Part shown: positions 53,889-62,057 of the stretch, piece after piece
Position numbering within the stretch: the first letter of the stretch is position 1
How the letters are laid out: the number at the start of each line of letters is the position of its first letter
Source of the DNA: Hymenobacter cellulosivorans
GTDB lineage: Bacteria; Bacteroidota; Bacteroidia; Cytophagales; Hymenobacteraceae
Assembly: GCF_022919135.1 (NCBI RefSeq)
Contig: NZ_CP095049.1
Coordinates: forward strand, 1,802,501 to 1,866,500
DNA: 64,000 nucleotides
Direction of reading: 5' to 3'
The notes under the pieces: model-generated
Databases searched by the model: none
What the model was told of the DNA's origin: nothing
What the model saw: the letters and a program-made list of their open reading frames with translations, nothing else
Program-made: the position numbers and the translations under genes

Positions 53889-53953
53889 CCTACTGTCATC
53901 AAACAACAACGCCCACCGTTCTCCGGTGGGCGTTGTTGTTTGATGACAGTAGG
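53889..53953. terminator. 30-bp perfect hairpin between convergent genes
   Basis: Arms 53889-53918 and 53924-53953 are exact complements with a five-base loop. It serves as the terminator for recO on one side and the FKBP gene on the other. Longer than needed for termination (see findings). Confidence 0.88.
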
Positions 53954-53955
53954 TT

Positions 53956-54435
53956 TCAGTGGACTTTCACGACTTCCAGCTCAAACACCAAGTTGGTATT
54001 GGGCGGTATGGTAAACTGCGAATCGTCGTCCGGGTTGCGTACGCCCTGGGCGCCATAGGCCAGCGCAGCCGGAATCCAGACCCGGGCCCGACTGCCGGCG
54101 GGCAGCAGCAGCAGAATTTCGTCCCAGCCCGGAATTACCTCGCCCTTGCCCACGCGCAGCCGCAGTGGCCGGCCCTGGCTTACCGACGAGTCGAAAATGT
54201 GACCGTCGGGTAAAAAGCCGGTGTAGTGCACCAGCATTCGGTCACCCGCCTGGGCCTGGGCGCCGGTGCCGCGCTGGCGCACCGTGTAGCGCACCCCGCT
54301 GGCAGTTCGTTGGCTGAGTATAGTGTCGGCCAGTACCGTTGGGCGTGGGGCGGTGGTTTGCGCCTGGGCGGCCCGGCCCGAACTCAGCCCAAGCAGCACT
54401 GCGAAGGCAGCGAAAAAAAGCCAGATACTGCGCAT
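53956..54435 (-). CDS. FKBP-type peptidyl-prolyl isomerase, periplasmic
   Basis: 159 residues. A signal peptide without lipobox (ending GRAAQAQ), then one FKBP domain (about 55-159) with VHYTGFLPDGHIFDSS, GKGEVIPGWDEILLLL and IPAALAYGAQG and the end FELEVVKV. Fourth of four FKBP genes in a row. Its active-site residues (Tyr, Asp, Ile, Trp in the family pattern) look intact, so it should isomerise prolyl bonds in exported proteins. Confidence 0.9.
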   Translation of the reverse strand: MRSIWLFFAAFAVLLGLSSGRAAQAQTTAPRPTVLADTILSQRTASGVRYTVRQRGTGAQAQAGDRMLVHYTGFLPDGHIFDSSVSQGRPLRLRVGKGEVIPGWDEILLLLPAGSRARVWIPAALAYGAQGVRNPDDDSQFTIPPNTNLVFELEVVKVH

Positions 54436-54447
54436 GAGCCGGTTGGC

Positions 54448-54999
54448 TTACTGCACCTGCTTGATTTCCATGTAGAACTGCAGCGGCTCATCCGGCGGGA
54501 TGCTGTTGCCGGGGTAGGGCCCGTAGGCCAGATAGGAGGGGATAAACACCTGCTTTTTGTCGCCGGGTTTCATCAGCTTCAGCGCTTCTTCCCAGCCCCG
54601 GATAACCTGGCCCTGACCCACCGTTACTTCGGTACACTCGCACAGGGTGCGGTTGCCGTACGACTTGTCGAATACGACGTTTTCGTTTTCTTCCCGGAGG
54701 TAGCTGCCGATGTACTTCACCTGTACCTTGTTGCCGGCCTTAATCAGCTCACCCGCCCCATCCTCCAGCTTCACCAGATACAGCCCCGACTCGGTGCGCT
54801 GATAGTTGCTGCTGCTGATGTTGTGACGAGTAAAATACGCCTGAATCAAGGCATCGTCTATCTTCCGGTATTCCTCTTCGTGAGCCTTGGCTGCCTTGAT
54901 GGCGTCGGTATCCTTGTTGCAGGAAGCCAGGAGCAGGGGAGCGGCCAGCAGCCACAACGCCAGGCGCGTGACTATCGAGCGGGGAAACATCTTTTTCAT
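54448..54999 (-). CDS. FKBP-type isomerase lipoprotein (Cys-rich)
   Basis: 183 residues. Lipobox LLLASCNKD. A helical linker (KAHEEEYRKIDDALIQAYF) comes before the FKBP domain (about 75-183; QVKYIGSYLREENENVVFDKSY, GQGQVIRGWEEALKLMKPG, IPSYLAYGPYP). The block TLCECTEVTVG adds two extra Cys that could form a disulfide. Separated by 12 bases from the downstream FKBP gene, so co-transcribed. Confidence 0.88.
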   Translation of the reverse strand: MKKMFPRSIVTRLALWLLAAPLLLASCNKDTDAIKAAKAHEEEYRKIDDALIQAYFTRHNISSSNYQRTESGLYLVKLEDGAGELIKAGNKVQVKYIGSYLREENENVVFDKSYGNRTLCECTEVTVGQGQVIRGWEEALKLMKPGDKKQVFIPSYLAYGPYPGNSIPPDEPLQFYMEIKQVQ

Positions 55000-55069
55000 C
55001 TCGTTGTGCTTGTTCTCTGGTACTAAAAAATGCTGGGTATGCTTTTAAAGGGCGGGCCCGGACATGGTA

Positions 55070-55576
55070 TTACTTCACATCCACGAGCTCCACGTCGAAG
55101 CGCAGCACAGTGTTCGGCGGAATTGAGCTGCCGGCGCCGCGCGCACCGTACGCCAGCCGCGACGGAATCAACAGGATTGCCTTGCTGCCTTTGGTCATCA
55201 AGGCAATACCCTCGTCCCACCCCGTAATCACCTGCCGGGCCCCCAGCACAAAGCTGAAGGGCGCACCGCCGTGTTTGGAGGAAGCATCGAAAACGGTGCC
55301 ATCCAGCCGCGTGCCCGTGTATAACACGGAGACTGTTTGGGCCGCTTTGGGTTGCACGCCGGTCGTTTTATTTGTGGGCACAAAATACAGGCCGGAGCTC
55401 TGGCGCTGCGCATCCGTCAGCTTGTTATCGGCCACGTACTGCTTGATGATTTCCTCATCAATCTGCGTGTAGTCTTTTTCGTCTTCCTTTTTACAGGCCG
55501 ACACCAAGCTCAGGGTGCTCACCAGTCCCAGTAGCACGGGGCGGGTCAGCGAACGGAAGGAAAAACGGTATAGCAT
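55070..55576 (-). CDS. FKBP-type isomerase lipoprotein
   Basis: 168 residues. Lipobox LSLVSACKKEDEKD (acidic after Cys, surface-export-like). A short N-terminal helix (QIDEEIIKQYVADNKL) precedes the FKBP domain (VSVLYTGTRLDGTVFDAS, ARQVITGWDEGIALM, IPSRLAYGARGAGSSIPPNT). The frame is open farther upstream, but ATG 55576 starts the lipoprotein signal. Second in the array. Confidence 0.88.
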   Translation of the reverse strand: MLYRFSFRSLTRPVLLGLVSTLSLVSACKKEDEKDYTQIDEEIIKQYVADNKLTDAQRQSSGLYFVPTNKTTGVQPKAAQTVSVLYTGTRLDGTVFDASSKHGGAPFSFVLGARQVITGWDEGIALMTKGSKAILLIPSRLAYGARGAGSSIPPNTVLRFDVELVDVK

Positions 55577-55652
55577 AAGCCCAGTAATCAAAAAAGCCGC
55601 CGCGCCCGGCCCCAGGGCGCAAGCACGGCGGCTCGGGTATGAGGGACGTTCC

Positions 55653-56609
55653 TTATTTGATGTCCACGAGTTCAACGTCGAAGCGCAGGGGAGCGTCGGC
55701 CGGAATGTCGGCACCAGCGCCGCGCTGCCCGTAGGCCAGCGACGAGGGAATCAGCAGGGTTGCCTTGGTGCCCTTATTGAGCAGGCCAATGCCCTTATCC
55801 CAGCCCGGAATTACCTGGCCTACGCCCAAGGGAAACTCGATTGGCTTGTTGCCCATCTTCTCTGACGAGTCAAATACTTTGCCGTCGAGCAGGCTGCCTT
55901 TGTACAGTACCGAAACGGTTTGGCCCGGCGTGGGCTTAGCACCGGTGCCGGCCTTGGTTACCACGTAGTACACGCCCGAGGGGTCTTTCTGCGCGGTCAG
56001 GTTGTTTTTCTTGATGTATTCCTGCAGAATCACGTCGTCCTTCTTGAGCTGCTGCTCAGCGTAGGCCATCATCTTCTTCTGCTGCTCTTCCATCTCCGTC
56101 TGCTGAGCTGCTTTGGCCTCGTCTTCGGTCTGCAGCTTATCAGCCTTCACGTACATGCTCATCGTGTTGCCAGCCTTCTTCATGAACGGGGGCACGGGCT
56201 GCTTAAATGACTTGGCGAAGATGGTGTCCACATTGAAGCGGAACACGGCCGAGTCACCGGGCTGCAATAAAGCCAGGGCTTCTTCGATGCCACCCTTGGT
56301 GGTTACTTCCTGCAGCTTGATGCGCATCGGAATGCCCTGATTCTGCTTACGGGAGTTGAACAATACCGAGTCCTTGGCCGTGCGGTATTCCACGTTCAGC
56401 GCCAGAATCTTGCCCAGCCGGTCTTTGTACGTGGCGTCGCCCTCGGCACCTACCGATTTGTCGCTGTACTTGCCGCCTTCACTTTTGAAGATCTTATACT
56501 CGATGCCAGACTTGGTCTTGGTGAAATCACCGCCGCCCTTGTTACAGGAGGCCAGGCCCAGAACGCCGGCAGCGAGGGCCAGGCTCAGAAAATTGCGTTG
56601 AAAAGACAT
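55653..56609 (-). CDS. Two-domain FKBP-type isomerase lipoprotein
   Basis: 318 residues. Lipobox VLGLASCNKGG. A degenerate N-terminal FKBP-like half (about 35-170; KLQEVTTKGGIEEALALLQPGDSAVF) lacks the usual signature, followed by a charged helical linker (about 165-205) and a canonical C-terminal FKBP domain (about 210-318; VLYKGSLLDGKVFDSSE, GQVIPGWDKGIGLL, IPSSLAYGQRGAG). First of the four FKBP genes, 40 bases after nrnA. This layout is close to GldI-type isomerases of gliding bacteria (inference). Confidence 0.85.
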   Translation of the reverse strand: MSFQRNFLSLALAAGVLGLASCNKGGGDFTKTKSGIEYKIFKSEGGKYSDKSVGAEGDATYKDRLGKILALNVEYRTAKDSVLFNSRKQNQGIPMRIKLQEVTTKGGIEEALALLQPGDSAVFRFNVDTIFAKSFKQPVPPFMKKAGNTMSMYVKADKLQTEDEAKAAQQTEMEEQQKKMMAYAEQQLKKDDVILQEYIKKNNLTAQKDPSGVYYVVTKAGTGAKPTPGQTVSVLYKGSLLDGKVFDSSEKMGNKPIEFPLGVGQVIPGWDKGIGLLNKGTKATLLIPSSLAYGQRGAGADIPADAPLRFDVELVDIK

Positions 56610-56648
56610 GAAAAAGGAAGGGTTGGAAAAAGTATATTTTGAGGCAAG

Positions 56649-57692
56649 TTACACCGAAGGGGGCGCAACTGCCAAAGGCGCCGTCACGAGCTGGGTCTGG
56701 TACTGGGGCAGCAGCTCCAGAAAGCGCTGTACCGTGGGTTCCAGGGGATCGTGGCTGATGCCGCCGGCCGCGTTGTGGTGGCCGCCGCCGTTGAAATTCT
56801 TGCGCGCAAACTCATTGACGGAGAAGTCGCCCACCGAGCGGAAGGAAATCTTCACGGCCTGACCCCGGTCGATGAGCACGGCGGCAAACACGACGCCCTC
56901 AATGCTAAGTGCGAAGTTCACGAGGCCCTCGGTGTCACCGGTTTTGGACTGGTACTGGCGCAGCTCGTCCTGGGTAATGGCAATGTAGGCTGTGTTGTAT
57001 TCGCGCAGCACCGTGAGCTTGTCCTTGAGCACGAAGCCCAGAAAGCGCAGGCGCATTTCGGAGTGCGAGTCGTAGATGCGGCGGTGCACCGACGAGAGGT
57101 CGATGCCGGCGTTGAGCAGCTCGGCAATGATGAGGTGCACGTTGCGCGAGGTGCTGGGATGGCGAAATGAGCCCGTGTCGGTCATGATGCCGGCGTACAG
57201 GCTCTCGCCGATACCGACGTCAATCATGTCCTGGTCGCCCAGGTCCCGGATTACTTCAAACACCAGCTCGGCCGTCGCGGCGGCTTTGGGGTTCGAGAAG
57301 TCGAGGTCGGCAAACTGCTCGGGCTCCAGGTGGTGGTCGATGAGGACCTTGGTGCCGGGCGCTGTGCGGATGTACTCGCCCATCTCGTTGATGCGGCCGA
57401 GGCAGCTGAAGTCGAGGCAGAACAGGACTTCGGCCGTGCCGATAATCTCGCGGACCTGCGCGTCGTTCTGCCGGGCATCGTACACCACTACTTCGTCGTT
57501 GCCGGGCATCCACGACAGGAAGCTGGGGTAGTCGGAAGGCGTGACGACGGTGACCTGGTGGCCCTTTTTGCGGAGGTAGCCCGCCAAGCCCAACGAGGAG
57601 CCAAGAGCGTCGGCGTCGGGTTTGTGGTGCGTGGTGATGAAAATCTGCCGGGGCTGCGCGAGCAGCTCCTTCAGTTCGCTGATAGTGGACAT
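56649..57692 (-). CDS. nrnA: DHH-family NrnA (nanoRNase / pAp phosphatase)
   Basis: 347 residues. DHH motifs: HHKPDADALGSS (near 21-32), DFSCLGR, IDHHLEP. The DHHA1 end has GGGHHNAAGG (near 309-318). It degrades oligoribonucleotides and dephosphorylates pAp. The promoter on the minus strand is at 57815-57822. It diverges from ndk and leads the FKBP array, an arrangement known from flavobacterial gldI neighbourhoods. Confidence 0.93.
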   Translation of the reverse strand: MSTISELKELLAQPRQIFITTHHKPDADALGSSLGLAGYLRKKGHQVTVVTPSDYPSFLSWMPGNDEVVVYDARQNDAQVREIIGTAEVLFCLDFSCLGRINEMGEYIRTAPGTKVLIDHHLEPEQFADLDFSNPKAAATAELVFEVIRDLGDQDMIDVGIGESLYAGIMTDTGSFRHPSTSRNVHLIIAELLNAGIDLSSVHRRIYDSHSEMRLRFLGFVLKDKLTVLREYNTAYIAITQDELRQYQSKTGDTEGLVNFALSIEGVVFAAVLIDRGQAVKISFRSVGDFSVNEFARKNFNGGGHHNAAGGISHDPLEPTVQRFLELLPQYQTQLVTAPLAVAPPSV

Positions 57693-57814
57693 TGCCTACT
57701 GATAGGTGGCTGAAATTCGGTGGTTTAGGCCGGAAGCAAGGCGGCAAAAGTCGGAAATATTCCGCAGATAATCGCCGATGACCTAACAATGCTTGCCGGG
57801 CTTTGGGTTCGCAC

Positions 57815-57822
57815 AAAGGTAA
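57815..57822 (-). promoter_or_regulatory. -7 element (TACCTTTG) for nrnA
   Basis: CAAAGGTA on the plus strand, i.e. TACCTTTG read toward nrnA; an exact TAnnTTTG match about 115 bases before its ATG. Confidence 0.55.
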
Positions 57823-57991
57823 CCTACAGGCTGCTAATCCGTAGGGCGCCCCGGTAGAGGAGCTTCAGAAAGGCCAAATAGGCTGCGCAAACCGCTAATT
57901 CGGGGTGCGAACTGGGCGCAAGAAAAGTGGACCGGGCGGATTGGCGAGGTCGTTATTTGCGGAGTATTGTATTGAACTGACCAGATTCGGC

Positions 57992-57999
57992 TACTTTTG
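57992..57999 (+). promoter_or_regulatory. -7 element (TACTTTTG) for ndk
   Basis: Exact TAnnTTTG match 67 bases before the ndk ATG. Confidence 0.6.
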
Positions 58000-58066
58000 C
58001 GGCCACAATCTGCCCCGGCCGATAAACGCCTGATTTTAACTTTCAACTTTATAAAACTTCTCCCGA

Positions 58067-58486
58067 ATGGCAACTAACCGCACGTTCACGATGATTAAGC
58101 CCGACGCGGTGCAGGACAACCACATTGGTGGCATCCTGCAGATGATCGAAGAGGGTGGCTTCCGCATCGTTTCTCTGAAAAAAGTACAGCTGACCGCCGA
58201 GCGCGCCGGTGAATTCTACGCCGTGCACAAGGAGCGCCCCTTCTACGGCGACCTGGTAAAGTACATGTCGTCGGGTCCCATCGTGGCTGCCATCCTGGAG
58301 AAGGACAACGCCGTAGCCGACTTCCGCACCCTGATTGGCGCTACCAACCCCACCCAGGCTGCTGAAGGCACCATCCGGAAGAAATACGCCAAGAGCATCG
58401 AAGCCAACGCCGTGCACGGTTCGGACTCCGACGAGAATGCCCAGATCGAAGGCGACTTTTACTTCGCTGCCGACGAGCAGTTCTAA
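58067..58486 (+). CDS. ndk: Nucleoside diphosphate kinase
   Basis: 139 residues. NTP-binding start [11 protein letters not shown] and the catalytic His in [12 protein letters not shown] (H117). Transfers phosphate between nucleoside di- and triphosphates. Single gene with own promoter and terminator, divergent from nrnA. Confidence 0.97.
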   Translation: MATNRTFTMIKPDAVQDNHIGGILQMIEEGGFRIVSLKKVQLTAERAGEFYAVHKERPFYGDLVKYMSSGPIVAAILEKDNAVADFRTLIGATNPTQAAEGTIRKKYAKSIEANAVHGSDSDENAQIEGDFYFAADEQF

Positions 58487-58506
58487 GCGGCAGATTATTT
58501 TTTAGC

Positions 58507-58542
58507 AAAAACCCGCCTTGCTGCGTGCAGGGCGGGTTTTTT
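58507..58542 (+). terminator. Rho-independent terminator after ndk
   Basis: AAAAACCCGCC/GGCGGGTTTTTT stem, 20 bases past the ndk stop. Confidence 0.9.
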
Positions 58543-58768
58543 CGTGTGCTATTGATATGCTTTTTTTATACCAAACACATACTTTTTTTAAACCAAGTTA
58601 TGGTCTGAAAGCAGTGCGCAGAGAAGTAACGGTTTGATTTTAAGCAAGTAAGAAGGAAAATGGCATTGCTGGGCCCATCGGAGTGAAAAAACGAAGCAGG
58701 CCAACAGTGCAGATTTTGGTTTCCACACGGCGAAGCTTTTACCGCGTAAAAGGCCCGCTTATAAAGCA
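58543..58768. other. AT-rich intergenic, no gene seen
   Basis: Contains two similar AT-rich pieces (GCTTTTTTTATACCAAACACA and CTTTTTTTAAACCAAGTTA), markedly lower in GC than neighbours. A frame of 74 codons at 58683-58907 runs into the opposite gene's 3' end and terminator and is not called. Confidence 0.4.
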
Positions 58769-58801
58769 GAAAGCTCCTGAGCGCAGCGCCCAGGAGCTTT
58801 C
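58769..58801 (-). terminator. Hairpin terminator for the MFS gene
   Basis: GAAAGCTCCTG/CAGGAGCTTTC stem (11 bp) 25 bases beyond the stop at 58827. Confidence 0.8.
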
Positions 58802-58826
58802 CAAGTTTGGCATTTGCCGAAGCAGC

Positions 58827-60116
58827 TTATGCCTGCTCGACGGACAGAAGAGGCTCAGCGTGTTCGGTATTGGATACCGCTTCCGGGTCATGCTTGTGCT
58901 TAAATAGCACCACAAACAATGCCGCAATAACCAAGGCGTAGGCGGCGAAGGCTAGCCAGATGCCGTGCCAGTTCTTGCTCTGATCGGCGTAAGTGAAGTA
59001 ACGCTCGATAACCACGCCGCTCACCAGGCTACCCAGCACCGCGCCAAAGCCGTTGGTCATCATCATAAATAGGCCCTGGGCGCTGGCCCGGATAGACGGG
59101 GCCGTCTGCGTTTCGACGAAGAGGGAACCGGAGATGTTGAAGAAGTCGAAGGCCATGCCGTACACGATGCAGGACAGCACAATCAGCCAGATGCCGGGGT
59201 TATCGGGCGTGCCGTAGGCTAGCAGGCCGAAGCGCAGTACCCAGGCAATCATGCTGAACAGCATCACCTGCTTGATACCAAAGCGGCGCAGGAAGAAGGG
59301 AATAGCCAGGATGAAGAGCGTCTCGGAAACCTGCGAGATGGACATGATGATGGCCGGATACTTCACCGCAAACGTGTTCTGGTAGGCCGGGTTCTGGTCG
59401 AAATCGTGCAGGAACGTGTCGCCGTAGGCGTTAGTAAGCTGCAGGGCAGCCCCCAGGAGGAGGGCAAACAGGAAGAAGGTCAGCATCTTGGTGTCACGCA
59501 GCAGGGCAAACGACTTCAAACCTAGCACGTCGACCAAGGAACGGCTCGGGGTATCTTTGGCCGTAGGCGGGCACTTAGGCAGCGTGAAAGAGTAGATTCC
59601 GAGCAGAATAGCGGCACCGGCCGCCACGTAGAACTGGTTGGCCGACTTTTCGAAGCCCAGCAAGCTCACCGTCCACATGGCCACGATGAAACCGATAGTA
59701 CCCCAGACCCGGATGGGCGGGTAGTCCTTCACTACATCCAGGCCCTCACGCTTCAGCACCGAATACGATACGGCAATGGACAGGGCCAGCGTGGGCATGT
59801 AGAAAATCATGTTCAGCAGCATCACCCAGAACATGGTGCCAGGGTCGGTGACCAGTGGGACGGTGAACAGCACGATGCCGCCCAGGATGTGCAGGGCCCC
59901 GTAGAGCTTCTCGGCATTCACCCACTTATCGGCCACAATGCCCATCAGGGAGGGCATGAAGATGGACGCAATGCCCATCGTGGAAAAGATGGCGCCGAAC
60001 TGTGCACCCGACCATTGCTTGGTCTGAAACCAGTACGCGCCAATGGTTATCAGCCACGAGCCCCAGATAAAAAACTGTAAGAAGCTCAGGATAGTGAGAC
60101 GCAACTTCGTACTCAT
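58827..60116 (-). CDS. MFS nucleoside:H+ symporter-like permease
   Basis: 429 residues, twelve transmembrane helices, N-terminus MSTKLRLTILSFLQFFIWGSW. It matches the NupG/XapB nucleoside symporter family (SFLQFFIWGSWLITIGAYW, ASIFMPSLMGIVADKW, SQVSETLFILAIPFFLRRFG). Imports nucleosides, which would feed tdk and ndk, both in this window. Start at ATG 60116 (an in-frame ATG at 60125 adds MNC only). Confidence 0.88.
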   Translation of the reverse strand: MSTKLRLTILSFLQFFIWGSWLITIGAYWFQTKQWSGAQFGAIFSTMGIASIFMPSLMGIVADKWVNAEKLYGALHILGGIVLFTVPLVTDPGTMFWVMLLNMIFYMPTLALSIAVSYSVLKREGLDVVKDYPPIRVWGTIGFIVAMWTVSLLGFEKSANQFYVAAGAAILLGIYSFTLPKCPPTAKDTPSRSLVDVLGLKSFALLRDTKMLTFFLFALLLGAALQLTNAYGDTFLHDFDQNPAYQNTFAVKYPAIIMSISQVSETLFILAIPFFLRRFGIKQVMLFSMIAWVLRFGLLAYGTPDNPGIWLIVLSCIVYGMAFDFFNISGSLFVETQTAPSIRASAQGLFMMMTNGFGAVLGSLVSGVVIERYFTYADQSKNWHGIWLAFAAYALVIAALFVVLFKHKHDPEAVSNTEHAEPLLSVEQA

Positions 60117-60412
60117 GCAATTCAATTGAAAAAGGGAGGGAGGGAATTTTTGCTCCTAAATATACAAGATTTCCGCCCCAGGAAATTTGAGCCCGGGGTT
60201 TGGTCAGGCTGGTAGAAAGCGCGCCCTCAGGCTACTGCCGCGGTGCGCCACCGTACGCAAACCACCTACTACCAAGGCGAGGTCGGAGCCAGCCCGAAGC
60301 CGGCAGCGTGGTGAGGGATGGTATCCGACTCGGAAGCCGATAAAAGCTCAACAGAAAGTCAGCTAGTAGGACCGGATAAAATAGCGGCTGAAAAAAAGTT
60401 TGTGTTGTGATG
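60117..60412. other. Intergenic, no gene seen
   Basis: Mixed composition; a minus-strand frame of 74 codons is unsupported. The right-hand end carries the control region of the next operon. Confidence 0.4.
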
Positions 60413-60436
60413 TAGTTTATATTGTAAACTAGTTTA
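60413..60436 (+). promoter_or_regulatory. Operator-like palindrome (three TAGTTTA half sites)
   Basis: TAGTTTA-TATTG-TAAACTA is an exact inverted repeat with a five-base spacer (60413-60431), and a third TAGTTTA (60430-60436) follows. The third copy runs into the -7 element, so a bound regulator would block RNA polymerase. The winged-helix protein at 62041 is the natural candidate. Confidence 0.6.
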
Positions 60437-60442
60437 TGTTTG
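60435..60442 (+). promoter_or_regulatory. -7 element TATGTTTG
   Basis: Exact TAnnTTTG match, overlapping the operator half site; leader of about 48 bases to ATG 60497. Confidence 0.6.
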
Positions 60443-60496
60443 CATCGTTCAAGCACATAATTACAATCACCTCCACAACCTCAACCCGTTACCGCT

Positions 60497-61063
60497 ATGT
60501 CGACCTCCACTACTTTCGCTCCTGTTTCTTCTGCCGCCGCTGGTCAGCCCTTGCCCATCACGCCCCAGGAACTGACCACCAACGCTATTGACTACCTGCT
60601 CTGGGGCACGGCCCTGGGTTCGGCGGCCCTGGTGCAGGCCGTAGCTCCGAGCCTGCAGGGGTTGCCTTTCCAGGTGGCCATTGCCGGAGCCGGCCTCTCG
60701 GCTTTTGCCTTCCACTTTTACCGCGGCTACCGGCTGCCCGCCCGCTCGGGGCAGGGTGAGGCCGTGCGCCTGCTGCGCCTGGCTACCTGGGTGGTGCTGG
60801 CCGTGCTGCCGGCCCTGGTGCCCAAGCTGGGCTGGGCCACGGTGCTGCCGCTAATGCTGTTCGCCATTGGTACCCGCACGTTCGTGGCCGGCGGCATTCT
60901 GCAGCTGCGCACCCTGATTTTTGGCGGGGCCGCGGCGTGGGTGTTCGGCTCGTTGGCGTTGCGCTTCCAGGCGCCCACCGACCAGATGCTGCTCTTGCTG
61001 GCCGCTGCCGCCACTGCTTTGCTCGTGCCTGGTGCCGTGCTGCGCGCTGCTGCCCGCCGTTAG
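60497..61063 (+). CDS. Membrane protein of a regulator-linked cassette (copy A)
   Basis: 188 residues, five or six transmembrane helices after a soluble start (residues 1-30, LTTNAIDYLLWGTALGSAAL). Similar to the protein at 61467: both have LWG/FWG at the start, a G-T-x-F-V-GG-x-L block (GTRTFVAGGILQLRTLIFGGAAAWV) and the Leu/Ala end. No known family was recognised. First gene of a four-gene cassette behind an operator-like sequence. Confidence 0.75.
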   Translation: MSTSTTFAPVSSAAAGQPLPITPQELTTNAIDYLLWGTALGSAALVQAVAPSLQGLPFQVAIAGAGLSAFAFHFYRGYRLPARSGQGEAVRLLRLATWVVLAVLPALVPKLGWATVLPLMLFAIGTRTFVAGGILQLRTLIFGGAAAWVFGSLALRFQAPTDQMLLLLAAAATALLVPGAVLRAAARR

Positions 61064-61094
61064 GTCCTTGGTTATACATCCAGCACCTACTGCC

Positions 61095-61421
61095 ATGCTG
61101 CCCGCTTCTTTCCTTGCTGACTTTTCGTTGGAAAACCGCCTGCCTTTTCGCCTTGGTGTTATTCTTCCTGCTCTGGCGGCAATTGTGCTGGCTGTGGCAA
61201 GCACGCTGGCGTGGGAGCTCCTAAGCTTCGGCGGAGCGGCGCTGCTCGGGAGCCTGGTCCTGATTTTCACCCTGGGCCTCGTGCTGGGCCGGGCGCTAAG
61301 CCGGCCGGCACACCGTAGGGCGCAGCCAGTGTTGCCGGTTGCCCCGAAGCACCGGCCCGTTCGCCCGGCTTACTATCAGCCCCAGGAAATTCGCTGTAAT
61401 CCATTTTTCGAGCTACTCTAG
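61095..61421 (+). CDS. Small membrane protein
   Basis: 108 residues. Two hydrophobic helices (LGVILPALAAIVLAVASTLAW, GGAALLGSLVLIFTLGLVLG) and a basic, Pro-rich C-terminal tail (RPAHRRAQPVLPVAPKHRPVRP). The frame is open upstream to 60921, overlapping copy A, but ATG 61095 fits the gap and topology. No family recognised. The tail is likely cytosolic. Confidence 0.65.
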   Translation: MLPASFLADFSLENRLPFRLGVILPALAAIVLAVASTLAWELLSFGGAALLGSLVLIFTLGLVLGRALSRPAHRRAQPVLPVAPKHRPVRPAYYQPQEIRCNPFFELL

Positions 61422-61433
61422 CCCGCTTCTCTG

Positions 61434-61441
61434 TAGTTTTG
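61434..61441 (+). promoter_or_regulatory. Internal -7 element TAGTTTTG
   Basis: Exact TAnnTTTG match. It shares TGTAGTTT with the operator at 60411-60418 and would drive copy B and the regulator with a leader of about 19 bases. Confidence 0.45.
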
Positions 61442-61466
61442 CTTCTGCTTTTTTGCTTGCCCCTTC

Positions 61467-62057
61467 ATGGACACCACTGATAAACCGCTGACCGGACCGG
61501 AAAGCCTGCACCTGATTCAGCAAATGATTCAGGCTGCCAAAGAGGATTTGAGCGACAACTCGTTCGACTTTCTGTTCTGGGGCTGGCTGGTGCTGGCGGC
61601 CGCGCTAGGCAACTACGTGCTGCTGCTGGCCGGGTACGAACGGCCCTGGTTGCCTTGGGTGACGATGCCGCTGGGCAGCGTCGTGGTCGGGATTTATCAT
61701 TACCGGCAGGAAAAGCGCCGCAAAGTGCATACGCCCGTCGGCGACTTCTTGGGCTTTTTCTGGGCGGGGATGTGCGTGCTGCTCGTCATGTTCGTGGGTA
61801 TTGGAATGGTGCAGGGCTGGCAAAAAGCGTATCCGCTGCTGATTGCCTTATATGGCTTGGGAACATTTGTATCGGGTGGGGTGCTGCGTTTCCGGCCGCT
61901 GGTGTACGGTGGGGCCGCGTGCTGGCTTTTAGCCACGGTAGCTTTTATGGTACCGTTTCAGACGCAGTTGCTACTGCTTTGCGCAGCCGTCGTGGTGGCC
62001 TATATTATTCCCGGGCATCTGCTCAAAGCTCGTTTCCGTCGTGGCCGCGCCGTTTGA
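61467..62057 (+). CDS. Membrane protein of a regulator-linked cassette (copy B)
   Basis: 196 residues. A soluble start (SLHLIQQMIQAAKEDLSDNS) is followed by five or six transmembrane helices. Paralogue of the protein at 60497 (see GTFVSGGVLRFRPLVYGGAACWLL). The basic end (KARFRRGRAV) is conserved in position. No family recognised. Overlaps the regulator by 17 bases. Confidence 0.75.
   Translation: MDTTDKPLTGPESLHLIQQMIQAAKEDLSDNSFDFLFWGWLVLAAALGNYVLLLAGYERPWLPWVTMPLGSVVVGIYHYRQEKRRKVHTPVGDFLGFFWAGMCVLLVMFVGIGMVQGWQKAYPLLIALYGLGTFVSGGVLRFRPLVYGGAACWLLATVAFMVPFQTQLLLLCAAVVVAYIIPGHLLKARFRRGRAV

Noticed and set aside
58683..58907. 74-codon frame between ndk and the MFS gene
   Set aside because: Runs over a terminator and the MFS 3' end.
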